Source: Bacillota bacterium (lineage in GTDB: Bacteria; Bacillota; Clostridia; Christensenellales; Borkfalkiaceae). Taken from it: a DNA stretch of 64,000 bases. The DNA lies in assembly GCA_003343805.1 (NCBI GenBank), contig QAKM01000097.1:1-64000 (forward strand). Direction: 5' to 3'. Position 1 is the first letter of the stretch. Each line of letters opens with the position of its first letter. Position numbers and translations under genes: made by a program. Positions 49,265-58,157 of this stretch are shown piece by piece. Below the pieces are notes generated by a model. The model saw only the letters and a list, made by a program, of their open reading frames with translations, was not told the origin of the DNA and ran no database searches.

Positions 49265-49297
49265 GGGCGCCGCCGCGTCTGTGCCGCGGCGGCGCCC
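49265..49297. other. 13-bp perfect hairpin between helicase and comEC genes
   Basis: GGGCGCCGCCGCG, a seven-base loop, CGCGGCGGCGCCC. No T-run follows on the leftward RNA (ACCAAAAAC), so it is not a normal terminator for the helicase mRNA; on the rightward strand CTCTTTTCC follows. Confidence 0.6.
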
Positions 49298-49344
49298 TCT
49301 TTTCCTGCGGGGCACAGCGCCTTTCCCGTACGCCGCGCCCTTCC

Positions 49345-52300
49345 TTAAGCCAGCGAGATGCGGTCGGAGACCGAGCGCACCAAAATGCCCTTCTGTTCCC
49401 CGAAGGCGACACAGTCGCTGAGATAGGACACGAACGCCTCCGAATAGCGGGAAAGATGCAGTACTTCCGCAGCGAGCGCCGTCAGCTCGTCGAAGTACAG
49501 GCTCACGCGTTCGGAGAGCGCCGCTTTGATGAGCGACACCATCTCAAAGGGCGTCGTGTCCGTTTCGCCGCGCAGTACAGGCTCGCTCTCCACGCGGAAT
49601 CTGCCGATCTGCAGGGCGCGGTCCGTCTTATAGTAGTAGTCGGCGCCCATGACGCGCTCGCGGCGGAATTTACACTCGTCGATGAGGGCATTCAGCCGCG
49701 CCTCCACACGCGCACCCGACTTGCGGATGCCGTATGTTTCAAGAAGGCGCACCTTCAGGAAGTTCCTCGAGATGGGCTCCTCCGTCGCAACGATCAGGGC
49801 AAGGCGCGCCTTGATCTCGGCATCGTTGACGCCGCCCGTGATGTAGGCAGCGACCTCCGCGCCCTGTTCCTGCACGAAGCGATAGGGACGCGAATACTTC
49901 TGAAGCCAGGCCCCGCTCTGTTCCTCCGCCCCCGTGAGGCGGTCCAGATATTGCTTGATGCGCTTCACTTCCCGCTTAGGGTTGCTGTAATAGTTGACGC
50001 TGTTGACGCGCATGACGTTCCAGTTTCCCCGCTTTAAGGACTGCACCTGCAGAAGATTGCGGTCCTTGACCGAGAACTGCGTCTCCCCGTCGCACAGGAC
50101 GGCGAGGACGAAGCTCTTACCGTCACGCGGGTCGATCACGGCGACGTCGATCTTGAACTCGGAGGCGCCCACATCCGTCCGGCACTCGTAGCCGAAGGCA
50201 GAAAGCTCCTCCGCGATGAACTGCCCGAGCCCCACCCCCGAGCGCGAGGATGCGGGGGGCGCGGCGAGCGTCGTCCTGCCCTTCTCGGCAAATTCGAGGA
50301 AGGCCTTGAGGCCCGCGACGCCCTTGGAGGAGGTCTTGTTGAGGTCGATCTGCACGGCCTCCAGCGTGGAAAAGACGAGCATCTCCTCCCGCGCACGCGA
50401 GACGGCGACGTTGAGGCGCCGCCAGCCGCCCGTCTGGTTGAGGGGACCGAAATTGAGGGAGACCCTGCCCGCCGCATCCGGGCCGTAGCAGACGGAAAAG
50501 AGGATGACGTCGCGCTCGTCGCCCTGCACGTTTTCGAGGTTCTTGACAAAGAGCGGCTCCTCCCGCTCGTAGGCGGCAGCCTCCAGCTTCTTTGCAGCGA
50601 TCTCCTTTGTGAGGAGTTTTTCTACAGCCGTCCTCTGTGCGCTCGAGAAGGTGACGACGCCCATGCTCTGCCGCGAGAGGGCGGGATCTTTGAGGCGGCG
50701 GATGACTTCCTGCACGAGCGCCTCCGCCTCCTTCTTGTTGACTTTGGTAAAGCCCCGGTCGTAGGTGCCGTCCACCTTCACAAGGCGCACGCGGCTTTCG
50801 AGTGCATCGGGCGAAGGGAAGGTGCACAGCTTCCCGCCGTAGTACAGATTGTTGGAGAAGGCGATGAGCGATTCGTGGCGGCTCCGATAGTGCCAGATGA
50901 GGTGGCGCTCGGGCATCCCGAGGGCGAGACAGTCATCGAGGACGCTTTCAAGGTCCTCGTTTTCGAGGTTCTCCTCGTCCACATAGGCGGAGTGGAAGAA
51001 GGCGGTCGGAGGGAGCTGCTTGGGATCGCCCACGACGACGGCAGCCTTGGCGCGGGCGATGCACCCCACCGCTTCGGCGGTCGTCATCTGCGACGCCTCG
51101 TCAAAGATGACGAGGTCGAACAGATCTGCCTGCGGCTCTAAGTACTGCGCCGCCGTGATGGGACTCATCAGCATACAGGGACAGATGCGGCGCAGAAGTT
51201 CGGGCACTTCGGAAAAGAGCGCACGAAGGCCGGCGCCGCGCAGGTTGCTCTTGGAGAGGCGGGTAAAGGCCGAGAGCTCCACCGAAAGGCTCCCCTCCCC
51301 GTCCGCCGCAGGCAGGCGGGAGATGAGGTCGCGGCGGATATGCTGCCGCGTCATTGCAGAGAACTGCTCCCACAGGGCGCGGAATTTTTCCACCGTGTCC
51401 TCGAGCGTCCCGGCGCTCAGGCGCGCAAGGTCGGGATCCTGCGGGATGGTGAGGTCGAGAAAGTTCTTCGCGATGTTCTTTTCAAAGCCCGAAAGCACGT
51501 TCTCGCTCGTCAGACGCCCGCTCTCGAGGGCATCGGAGATGAAGCTCAGACCCAGCGAGCGCAGCTTCAGACAGGTGTTCTTGTACATACACCAGTTGGA
51601 GAGCATATCGATGTTGTCGATGAGAGCCCCCGCCTTGGAGGAAAAGTATTCGAGGACATCCTCCTGCACGACCTTGCTCCGATCGGCGGCCGTCGTGCGG
51701 AGGAAGCTGTCCTCGGCCGCCTCGAAGGCGTCGAGCGCCTTCAAATACCCCTCGAGCACGGGACGGGTGTAGCCGCTCATGGCGCGCACGCACATCCCGT
51801 TGAAGGCGTCCGGATTGTAGTCGAGGAAGGTCTGCGCCGCCTCCCGGTGAAGATCGTAGAGGCCTTCGAGGAACTCCGTCCGCTTCCGGTAGGAGATGTC
51901 GCCCCTGCGGTCGAAGAAGGGTTTGGAGAGCGGGCTCTCGCGGAGGAGGCCGATCATCGTGTGCAGATCGACGAGCGTGCGCAGATACTTGGGGATATCC
52001 TCCTGTGCGACGGGATGGAGCGAGACGCGCATCAGCCGCTTGCCCGCCGTAACGGCGGCCTTGCTCATGCGCCAATCCCCCTCCCGGTCCAGAAGCGCCT
52101 TGACTTCGGGGAGATCCTTCCCCAGCTCCACGACGCTCTTGAAGTGTTTCTGATAGTAGGAGAGCGTGTCGTCCAGCCGGCGGTTGGCGTGATAGAAGGC
52201 ATTGAGATCTTCCTCGCTGACGCCCGCAAAGTACTTGTTGTAGACGCCCCCGCTCAGCTCGCGCGCGAGAAGACGCAGAGAGTTGAGCTTGCGCTGCGTG

Positions 52301-54936
52301 ATCGCGGAGATCTTCTGCCGGTAAAATTCGAGATAGAGCGAGAGATACGCCTTCAAGTGCTTGATCTCGGTGAGCATGACCTCGGCGGCGCAGAACACCC
52401 GATCGCGCACCTCCTGCGAGTATTCGGTGAGGCCGACGTTCTCGAAGGGCGAGCGGAACACGCCGCCGCACTCCTTGGCGGCAGCCGCCGCCGTTAAGAT
52501 CATGCCGCGGCACTCGGAGAGAGAGCGCTCAGTCAGGGAATCATAAAAGCTGCTCTCGATATCGAGGATATCGGGCGCATCCTTGTTTTTGAGATAGAGG
52601 AGGATGGCCTCGTACACGGAAAGGCCCAGACGGCGCTTTTTGTGCAGCGCGAGCATGGGAGCCTTGAGATCCTCCCGCAGCATCCGGATGCTGCGCGCAC
52701 AGTCCGAAAAGTTCCCCTCCTCTTCCTCCTGCTTCAAAGAGAGCGTGTTTTCGAGGCGGCGCAAAACATCCGCCTTGTCCGTCTTGTTGGAGTGGATCTC
52801 GAGACAGAACTCGCCGATGCCGATCCCGTCGAGCCGCTTTTTGACGACATCGAGCGCCGCCTTCTTTTCGGCGACGAAGAGAACGCGCTTCCCGTCCTCG
52901 ACGGCGTTGGCGATGATGTTGGTGATGGTCTGGCTCTTGCCCGTGCCGGGCGGGCCGTGCAGCACGAAGCTCGCCCCCGTGCGCGAGAGCGCCACGGCGG
53001 AATACTGCGAGCTGTCGGCGGGGAGCGGGATGAGGGTGTCCTCCGGGTCGCTCTCGTCCTCCGAAGGCACGCTCGTCTCCTGCCGGGCAAGCCGTTCCCC
53101 CATCAGCGCAGAGACGATCTTGTTTTTCTTCAGCGCGTCGAAGTGGTTGCGGATATCGTTCCACATCAGATAGCGCTGGAAGGAGAAGGTGGCAAGATAG
53201 GCATCCTTGCTGACGTCCCAGCCCTTCATGGGAGCGATCTCGGCGAGCACCATCGCGAGGATCTCGGAGATCTTCAGCGCCGAGACGTCGCCGCCCAGAC
53301 CGCGGATGTCGATGTTGAACTCCTGTTTGAGATATTCGAGCAGAGTAGAATTGACGAAGTACTCTCCGTCCGCCTCGACGGCGAAATCTTCGTTCCCCTT
53401 GGCGCGCTTCATCGCGACGGGGACCAGAACGAGCGGGGCAAAGCGCGTCTTGTTGTCCTCGCGGGAGACAAACTTCAGAAAGCCCAATGCGAGGTAGAGG
53501 ATCTTGGCGCCCGTCTCCTCGTCCGCTTCGCGGTTGCGCCTTACGAGGCGCAGCGCCGTCTCCGCCGTCGTCTTGGGGTCGGCGAAGGCGCGCAGGATCC
53601 CCTTTCTGAGCTCAAGCGCAAAGAGGTCGGCCGAGAGCGCGGACTGCGTCTCGAAGAACGCCTCCTCGACGGGCGAGCCGCCCTTTAAGCGCAGGCTCCC
53701 CTTTTCGGTGAGTTTTTCAAATAGAAGATCGGCATCGGCGCAGGCGAGATGCAGCGCGCTCCTGCCCGTAAAACTCAACAGCGTGTTCTTGGTGGTGAGG
53801 TCGAGAAGGCGCCTCTCCCACTGGCGGTTTTTAGTTTTTAAGGTTTCGCCGCCCAGCTTATCGAACTCGGGCAGAGGCGCGGGGGCGGCACTGTCCGTCA
53901 TCTCCTCCTCGCGGATGAGCTCGTACCCCTTCCCGCTCCTGCCGCGGAGGGGCAGGGGCGCACGCCCGCCGATGCGGCAGCGCATGAGATCGACAAAGCA
54001 CTCGTACTCCCCCGCCGCGATCTTCTTCCGGAAGTGCGCTTCGGAGGCCGTATAGGCGGCATTCCCGCCCACAAAGACGTCCTCGACGTCAAAAAAGCAG
54101 AGATTGTTGATGCCGTCCGAGCAGTACTTGGCGACGATATCGCCATCGTCGGTGACGGGATCCAGGAAACAACTGTCGTACAGCCATGCCCCCACGCCCG
54201 CACCCTGCCTACCGAGCGCCAGCACGGGATGCAGCCCCGCCGCCTCCAGCGAGGCCGCCGCAAAGACGGCAAGCTCCAGGATGTTCGCCTTCTTGTTCCG
54301 AAGGATGGAGCCCTCCCGCACGGCGGAGAGCGGGCTTGAAAGATCGGCCTCGCCGTCCCGTTCGATGTCCTCGCCGCGGAGCGCCGCAAAGACGGCGGCG
54401 ACCGCCCTGCGCACGGCGTTCTTGTCCGCCCCCGCATAGCCGTAAAATTCGGGGCTTTCCTTCCACTTTTTCAGGCGTTCGCCCGCTTCCGAGAGAACGC
54501 GCGTACAATCAGCGATCTTGGGGCGCACAAAGCCGGCGAGCCGCTCGGCATTGCCCGAGAGGCCCTCCCACCAATCATAGGGGAGCACGGTGACGCTGAC
54601 CGACGTACTTGAAAGCTCCTTCTTTTCGTGCGAGAGGACGGCCGTCACCTCCACGGTGCGCAGTTCCTCCCCCGCCGAGAGAAAGACGGGATTGAACACG
54701 CCCTCGGCGGTGAGCTCCACCGCGCTCTCGAAGGGGACCTCCGTCTCCTCGGAGAAGGGAACGATGAGATCGCCGCCCGACACAAAGACCGAAACGAGCG
54801 CCGTCTCGCCGGAGGCGTTGCGGACCTGCACATGAGCGGCCGTGCCGTAAAAATAGTCGCTGTAACCGATAAACTGCGGCAGGCGCAGCTCGATCTGAGC
54901 CGCCTCCTTCAGGGTACGCTTTCTGCTCTCTGCCAT
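49345..54936 (-). CDS. Giant DUF4011-type SF1 helicase with C-terminal nuclease-like domain
   Basis: 1863 residues. The N-terminal 330 hold a beta-rich part and a transglutaminase-like segment (ILELAVFAAASLEAAGLHPV). DUF4011 follows near 375 (WERRLLDLTTKNTLLSFTG). The helicase core has Walker A GPPGTGKSQTITNIIANAVE (about 664), Walker B LVIFDEASQMTTAEAVGC (about 1279), VVVGDPKQLPPT and HYRSRHESLI, then VQGDERDVILFSVCYGP and NVAVSRAREEM. Near 1580-1660 comes an MTES_1575/Vsr-like nuclease domain (FKIDVAVIDPRDGKS, CDG), and a DUF3320-like tail ends it. Similar proteins occur in defence islands and on the core chromosome; no defence gene is adjacent. It has its own promoter. Confidence 0.88.
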   Translation of the reverse strand: MAESRKRTLKEAAQIELRLPQFIGYSDYFYGTAAHVQVRNASGETALVSVFVSGGDLIVPFSEETEVPFESAVELTAEGVFNPVFLSAGEELRTVEVTAVLSHEKKELSSTSVSVTVLPYDWWEGLSGNAERLAGFVRPKIADCTRVLSEAGERLKKWKESPEFYGYAGADKNAVRRAVAAVFAALRGEDIERDGEADLSSPLSAVREGSILRNKKANILELAVFAAASLEAAGLHPVLALGRQGAGVGAWLYDSCFLDPVTDDGDIVAKYCSDGINNLCFFDVEDVFVGGNAAYTASEAHFRKKIAAGEYECFVDLMRCRIGGRAPLPLRGRSGKGYELIREEEMTDSAAPAPLPEFDKLGGETLKTKNRQWERRLLDLTTKNTLLSFTGRSALHLACADADLLFEKLTEKGSLRLKGGSPVEEAFFETQSALSADLFALELRKGILRAFADPKTTAETALRLVRRNREADEETGAKILYLALGFLKFVSREDNKTRFAPLVLVPVAMKRAKGNEDFAVEADGEYFVNSTLLEYLKQEFNIDIRGLGGDVSALKISEILAMVLAEIAPMKGWDVSKDAYLATFSFQRYLMWNDIRNHFDALKKNKIVSALMGERLARQETSVPSEDESDPEDTLIPLPADSSQYSAVALSRTGASFVLHGPPGTGKSQTITNIIANAVEDGKRVLFVAEKKAALDVVKKRLDGIGIGEFCLEIHSNKTDKADVLRRLENTLSLKQEEEEGNFSDCARSIRMLREDLKAPMLALHKKRRLGLSVYEAILLYLKNKDAPDILDIESSFYDSLTERSLSECRGMILTAAAAAKECGGVFRSPFENVGLTEYSQEVRDRVFCAAEVMLTEIKHLKAYLSLYLEFYRQKISAITQRKLNSLRLLARELSGGVYNKYFAGVSEEDLNAFYHANRRLDDTLSYYQKHFKSVVELGKDLPEVKALLDREGDWRMSKAAVTAGKRLMRVSLHPVAQEDIPKYLRTLVDLHTMIGLLRESPLSKPFFDRRGDISYRKRTEFLEGLYDLHREAAQTFLDYNPDAFNGMCVRAMSGYTRPVLEGYLKALDAFEAAEDSFLRTTAADRSKVVQEDVLEYFSSKAGALIDNIDMLSNWCMYKNTCLKLRSLGLSFISDALESGRLTSENVLSGFEKNIAKNFLDLTIPQDPDLARLSAGTLEDTVEKFRALWEQFSAMTRQHIRRDLISRLPAADGEGSLSVELSAFTRLSKSNLRGAGLRALFSEVPELLRRICPCMLMSPITAAQYLEPQADLFDLVIFDEASQMTTAEAVGCIARAKAAVVVGDPKQLPPTAFFHSAYVDEENLENEDLESVLDDCLALGMPERHLIWHYRSRHESLIAFSNNLYYGGKLCTFPSPDALESRVRLVKVDGTYDRGFTKVNKKEAEALVQEVIRRLKDPALSRQSMGVVTFSSAQRTAVEKLLTKEIAAKKLEAAAYEREEPLFVKNLENVQGDERDVILFSVCYGPDAAGRVSLNFGPLNQTGGWRRLNVAVSRAREEMLVFSTLEAVQIDLNKTSSKGVAGLKAFLEFAEKGRTTLAAPPASSRSGVGLGQFIAEELSAFGYECRTDVGASEFKIDVAVIDPRDGKSFVLAVLCDGETQFSVKDRNLLQVQSLKRGNWNVMRVNSVNYYSNPKREVKRIKQYLDRLTGAEEQSGAWLQKYSRPYRFVQEQGAEVAAYITGGVNDAEIKARLALIVATEEPISRNFLKVRLLETYGIRKSGARVEARLNALIDECKFRRERVMGADYYYKTDRALQIGRFRVESEPVLRGETDTTPFEMVSLIKAALSERVSLYFDELTALAAEVLHLSRYSEAFVSYLSDCVAFGEQKGILVRSVSDRISLA

Positions 54937-55010
54937 GGCCTCTCCTTATTCGCCGCTTCGTCTCTGCGGCCGCCCCTCGGACGGGGGCTCTCGGGGGAAA
55001 TTCTTCCTCT

Positions 55011-55039
55011 ATTATACCATTTCCCGCTGCAAATTACAA
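55011..55039 (-). promoter_or_regulatory. Promoter of the giant helicase gene
   Basis: Leftward TTGTAA (55039-55034), 17-bp spacer, TATAAT (55016-55011), placed after the yraN terminator, so the helicase starts its own unit. Confidence 0.8.
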
Positions 55040-55059
55040 CCCCTCATTTTTCCGCGAAC

Positions 55060-55084
55060 AAAAAAAGACCGCACCGCGGCCTTA
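55060..55084 (-). terminator. Terminator after yraN
   Basis: Stem GGCCGC/GCGGTC on the leftward RNA (one wobble) followed by seven T. It ends the tmk-to-yraN operon. Confidence 0.85.
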
Positions 55085-55096
55085 AAAAACGATGTT

Positions 55097-55456
55097 TCAA
55101 ATAAACGCGCCTTCGAAGTATTCGACGCCCTCTTCGGTGACGGAGGAAACGTCGAAGCGGCAGGGCACTTCCTCTCCCAGCCGCTCGCACAGAAAGAGCG
55201 CCATCTTGCGGTAACGCTCCCGCTTTTTGGCATTCACTGCTTCGGAGGGCAGCCCGAACGCGTCGGAAGCGCGCGTCTTGACCTCAACGAGACAGTAAGT
55301 ATCGCCCTGCTTTGCAAGGATGTCCGCCTCGCCGAAGGGCGTGCGGAAATTGCGCTTCAGAATGCGGTAGCCGCGCTGTTTGAGATAGGCGACGGTCAGG
55401 TCCTCTCCCTTCCGTCCCAGAATTTTGTTACGAAGGTCCTGCGATGGATCGGGCAT
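55097..55456 (-). CDS. yraN: YraN family (UPF0102) protein
   Basis: 119 residues of the predicted endonuclease-fold YraN family: NKILGRKGEDLTVAYLKQRG, then GEADILAKQGDTYCLVEVKT with the Asp/Glu-x-Lys core. Start at 55456 has GGAGG eight bases upstream and matches the family N-terminus. The gene overlaps the end of rnhB by 61 bases in another frame. Last gene of its operon. Biological role not established. Confidence 0.93.
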   Translation of the reverse strand: MPDPSQDLRNKILGRKGEDLTVAYLKQRGYRILKRNFRTPFGEADILAKQGDTYCLVEVKTRASDAFGLPSEAVNAKKRERYRKMALFLCERLGEEVPCRFDVSSVTEEGVEYFEGAFI

Positions 55457-56010
55457 ATACCCACCTCCCGGATGGCATGGATGTGCGCCGCCGTGCCGTA
55501 GCCCGCGTTGCGCTCGAAAGCGTATTCGGGGTAAGTTTTGGCATACTCTGCCATGAGCGCATCCCGATACACCTTGGCAAGGATGCTCGCCGCGCCGATG
55601 GAGCAGACGAGCGCGTCCCCCTTGATGATGCTCCGCTGCGGAAGCGAAATGTCGAGCGTGAGATCGCCGTCCGTCAGAACAAGCGAGGGCGGCACGGAAA
55701 GCCATTCGACGGCGCCCTTCATCGCAAGGCGGGTCGCCTCGCGGATGTTGATCGCATCGATGGTCCTTTCGTCCACTTCAAAGATACTGTAAGAGAGGGC
55801 GTGCTCCCGGAGGTAGGCAGCGAGCGCCTCCCGCTTTTTGGCAGAGAGCTTCTTGCTGTCGTTGACGCCCGTAAAGTCCGCATCGAGCGGCAGGATGACC
55901 GCAGCCGCCACGACCGGCCCCGCCAAAGGCCCGCGGCCCACTTCGTCCACGCCCGCAACGAACGGGTACCCCTCCTCACGGAGGGAACGTTCCAGATCGA
56001 GTTTGTCCAT
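55396..56010 (-). CDS. rnhB: Ribonuclease HII
   Basis: Removes ribonucleotides from RNA-DNA hybrids; 204 residues. The catalytic start FVAGVDEVGRGPLAGPVVAA is intact, with GVNDSKKLSAKKREA, a second acidic patch near LTDGDLTLDISLP and SILAKVYRDALMAEY. It ends CPIHRRTFVTKFWDG, the normal C-terminus. Its 3' 61 bases also encode the start of yraN. Follows ylqF with a 12-base gap. Confidence 0.96.
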   Translation of the reverse strand: MDKLDLERSLREEGYPFVAGVDEVGRGPLAGPVVAAAVILPLDADFTGVNDSKKLSAKKREALAAYLREHALSYSIFEVDERTIDAINIREATRLAMKGAVEWLSVPPSLVLTDGDLTLDISLPQRSIIKGDALVCSIGAASILAKVYRDALMAEYAKTYPEYAFERNAGYGTAAHIHAIREVGICPIHRRTFVTKFWDGRERT

Positions 56011-56022
56011 TGCCGTTCCGCC

Positions 56023-56874
56023 TCAGATCAGCCCTGCACTGTGAGCATCCCCGACGCTGTCGAAGGTGATCCGCCCCAGCTTGCCCTTGCGGAAGTCGTC
56101 GATGACCGCCCGCTCGCCGCGCTCGTAGTCGTATTCGTCCCTCTTTAAAAGAAAGCCGCGGCGGATGCACACCTGCTCGAGCATCTGAAGGGGCGTACCC
56201 CCCTCGATGCCGTAGCGCTCGGAAAGCGCCGCGGGCGCAAGAACGGAAAGATCCTCCAAAAGGGCGAGGGCGATCTCGTCGAGCTCCAAAATGTCGTCGT
56301 TGACGCTGCCGATGTAGGCAAGCCTGCGGGCGAGCGTCTGATCGGCAAAGGAGGGCGGCATGGTGCCGGGGGTATCCATGAGCTCGAACGCCCCGCACTT
56401 GACCCACTGTTTGCTGCGCGTGACGCCCGCCTTATCGCCCGTGACGACGCGCTTCGCCCCCGACAAGAGGTTGATGACGGTGCTCTTGCCCGTGTTCGGC
56501 ACGCCCGCGATGAGAAAGCGAAGCGGGCGGTTCATGCCCTTTTCTTTGAGGCGCTGCGCCTTTTCGGAGGCGACCTGGTTCATCGCCGCCATGAGCGCGT
56601 TTTTGCCGCGCGGCGAGGTCGCGTCCAGCGGACAGACGGCCTTTCCCGCCTCCTTCATGGCTGCAAGGAGCACATCGGCACTCCCCAGATCCCACTTGTT
56701 GAGAAGATACAGGACGGGGCGGCTGCCTGCGATGGGCAGGAGCTTTTGATTGTAGGTGGAGGCAGGGGCGCGTGCATCGAGCACGAACACCACCGCATCG
56801 CACAGTTTTACGTTTTCCTCCATCATGCGCATGGCCTTTGCCATGTGCCCGGGGAACCATTGAATGGGCTTCAT
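56023..56874 (-). CDS. ylqF: Ribosome biogenesis GTPase YlqF/RbgA
   Basis: 283 residues, a circularly permuted GTPase needed for 50S assembly. It opens MKPIQWFPGHMAKAMRMMEE; G4 (LLNKWDLG) comes before G1 (GVPNTGKSTVINLL) and G3 (DTPGTMPP), the permuted order. It follows trmD by three bases and is followed by rnhB, the common ylqF-rnhB order. Confidence 0.95.
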   Translation of the reverse strand: MKPIQWFPGHMAKAMRMMEENVKLCDAVVFVLDARAPASTYNQKLLPIAGSRPVLYLLNKWDLGSADVLLAAMKEAGKAVCPLDATSPRGKNALMAAMNQVASEKAQRLKEKGMNRPLRFLIAGVPNTGKSTVINLLSGAKRVVTGDKAGVTRSKQWVKCGAFELMDTPGTMPPSFADQTLARRLAYIGSVNDDILELDEIALALLEDLSVLAPAALSERYGIEGGTPLQMLEQVCIRRGFLLKRDEYDYERGERAVIDDFRKGKLGRITFDSVGDAHSAGLI

Positions 56875-56877
56875 ACG

Positions 56878-57543
56878 TTATTTCAGAAGGTCGGGGCGCA
56901 TCTTTCGCGTGATCGCCTCTGCCTGCGCACGCCGCCACTTGTCGATCTCGGCGTGGTTGCCGCTGCGGAGCACCTCGGGCACGGTGAGGCCTCGGTACTC
57001 GACGGGGCGGGTATATTGGGGATATTCGAGGAGATTTTCCGAAAAGCTCTCCTGCACCAGCGATTCGGGCGAGAGCACGCCCTCGACATAGCGGGCAACG
57101 CAGTCCGCGACGACCATGGCGGGGAGCTCCCCGCCCGTCAAAACATAGTCGCCGATGCTGATCTCCTCGTCGATGAAGAGGTCAATGGCGCGCTGATCGA
57201 CGCCCTCGTAGTGGCCGCAGAGGAGGACGAGGTGTTCCTCTTCGACGAGTTCAAAGACCTTCTCCTGACGGAAGGTCTTGCCCTTAGGCGAGAGATAGAT
57301 ACGGCGCGCTTTGTGCTCGGGATCGACGGCTTCGATGGCGCTTCCGATGGGCTGCGCCATCATGACCATGCCCGCGCCCCCGCCGAAGGGGTAGTCGTCG
57401 CACTTTAAGTGCTTGTCCTCGGTGTAGGCGCGGATGTCAACGATGTCAACGGAGAGCTTGCCGCTCTTCTGCGCCCTTCCCAGGATGCTCTGGGAGAGCG
57501 CCGTGAACATTTCGGGAAAGAGCGTTAAAATAGTGATCTTCAT
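56878..57543 (-). CDS. trmD: tRNA (guanine-37-N1)-methyltransferase
   Basis: 221 residues, SPOUT-class enzyme preventing +1 frameshifts. Marker segments: ITILTLFPEMFTALSQSILG, DDYPFGGGAGMVMM, LLCGHYEGVDQRAID and IGDYVLTGGELPAMVV. Normally trmD follows rimM closely; here a 113-bp repeat-like insert separates them. Confidence 0.97.
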   Translation of the reverse strand: MKITILTLFPEMFTALSQSILGRAQKSGKLSVDIVDIRAYTEDKHLKCDDYPFGGGAGMVMMAQPIGSAIEAVDPEHKARRIYLSPKGKTFRQEKVFELVEEEHLVLLCGHYEGVDQRAIDLFIDEEISIGDYVLTGGELPAMVVADCVARYVEGVLSPESLVQESFSENLLEYPQYTRPVEYRGLTVPEVLRSGNHAEIDKWRRAQAEAITRKMRPDLLK

Positions 57544-57545
57544 GG

Positions 57546-57656
57546 TGATGGATTATGATGAGGTGACTCCTTCCGTCAGCCCTATGGGCTGCCACCTCCC
57601 TCAACGAGGGAGGCACGGGAGGGCAGCTCGACAAAGTATTGCGACGCAGATCCGTT
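57546..57656. repeat. Hairpin repeat between rimM and trmD
   Basis: Contains CAGCCCTATGGGCTG (57580-57594) and CCTCCCTCAACGAGGGAGG (57596-57614) within a spacer that starts right after the rimM stop. This pair of hairpins (CAGCCC ... GGGCTGCCACCTCCCT) resembles an intergenic repeat I recall from Clostridia genomes; only one copy is in this window. Confidence 0.6.
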
Positions 57657-58157
57657 TCAAAGGACGGCGACTTCGAGAAAACGCTTTTTATCAACTATAA
57701 TACGGCCGCCCTCGAGATCGACCTCCTTCACAACGCCCGAAACGGCGGGGAAGAGGATGTCTTTTCCGTCCTTTCGGATGGTGTAGATGTCGCTCGCGGC
57801 CTGACGGATGTCGGTGAGCGTTCCGAGCTCCTCCCCCTCCTCCGTGACGACGGAAAGCCCTAAAAGATCGACGATGTAATATCTCCCCTCCTCGGGCTCG
57901 GGGGCTTCGTCGCGGTCGAGCTCCAGATCCTTGCCGCGGAGGAGTTCGGCCGCGTTGCGGTCGGGCACGCCCGAGAGGGCGAGGAATACCATCCCGTCGC
58001 CCACGCGCACGGAGAGCACCTTCCGCTGTTCCCCGTCGAGATACAGGTTTTTAAACTCCTTGAAGTCCTCGGGAGCGTCGGTGTAGGGCTTGACCTTGAG
58101 CTCGCCGCGGATGCCCTGCGGCTTTAAGATGGTGCCGACGATCAGACGGTCTTTCAT
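57657..58157 (-). CDS. rimM: Ribosome maturation factor RimM
   Basis: 166 residues, assists 30S head assembly with S19. It opens MKDRLIVGTILKPQGIRGEL with the family motif G-x-x-x-x-x-x-GIRGE and ends with the PRC-barrel domain (LFPAVSGVVKEVDLEGGRII). Overlaps tmk by four bases. Confidence 0.95.
   Translation of the reverse strand: MKDRLIVGTILKPQGIRGELKVKPYTDAPEDFKEFKNLYLDGEQRKVLSVRVGDGMVFLALSGVPDRNAAELLRGKDLELDRDEAPEPEEGRYYIVDLLGLSVVTEEGEELGTLTDIRQAASDIYTIRKDGKDILFPAVSGVVKEVDLEGGRIIVDKKRFLEVAVL

Noticed and set aside
57446-57694. An 82-codon frame across the rimM-trmD spacer
   Set aside because: Made of the hairpin repeat and out-of-frame ends of rimM and trmD; no ribosome site.
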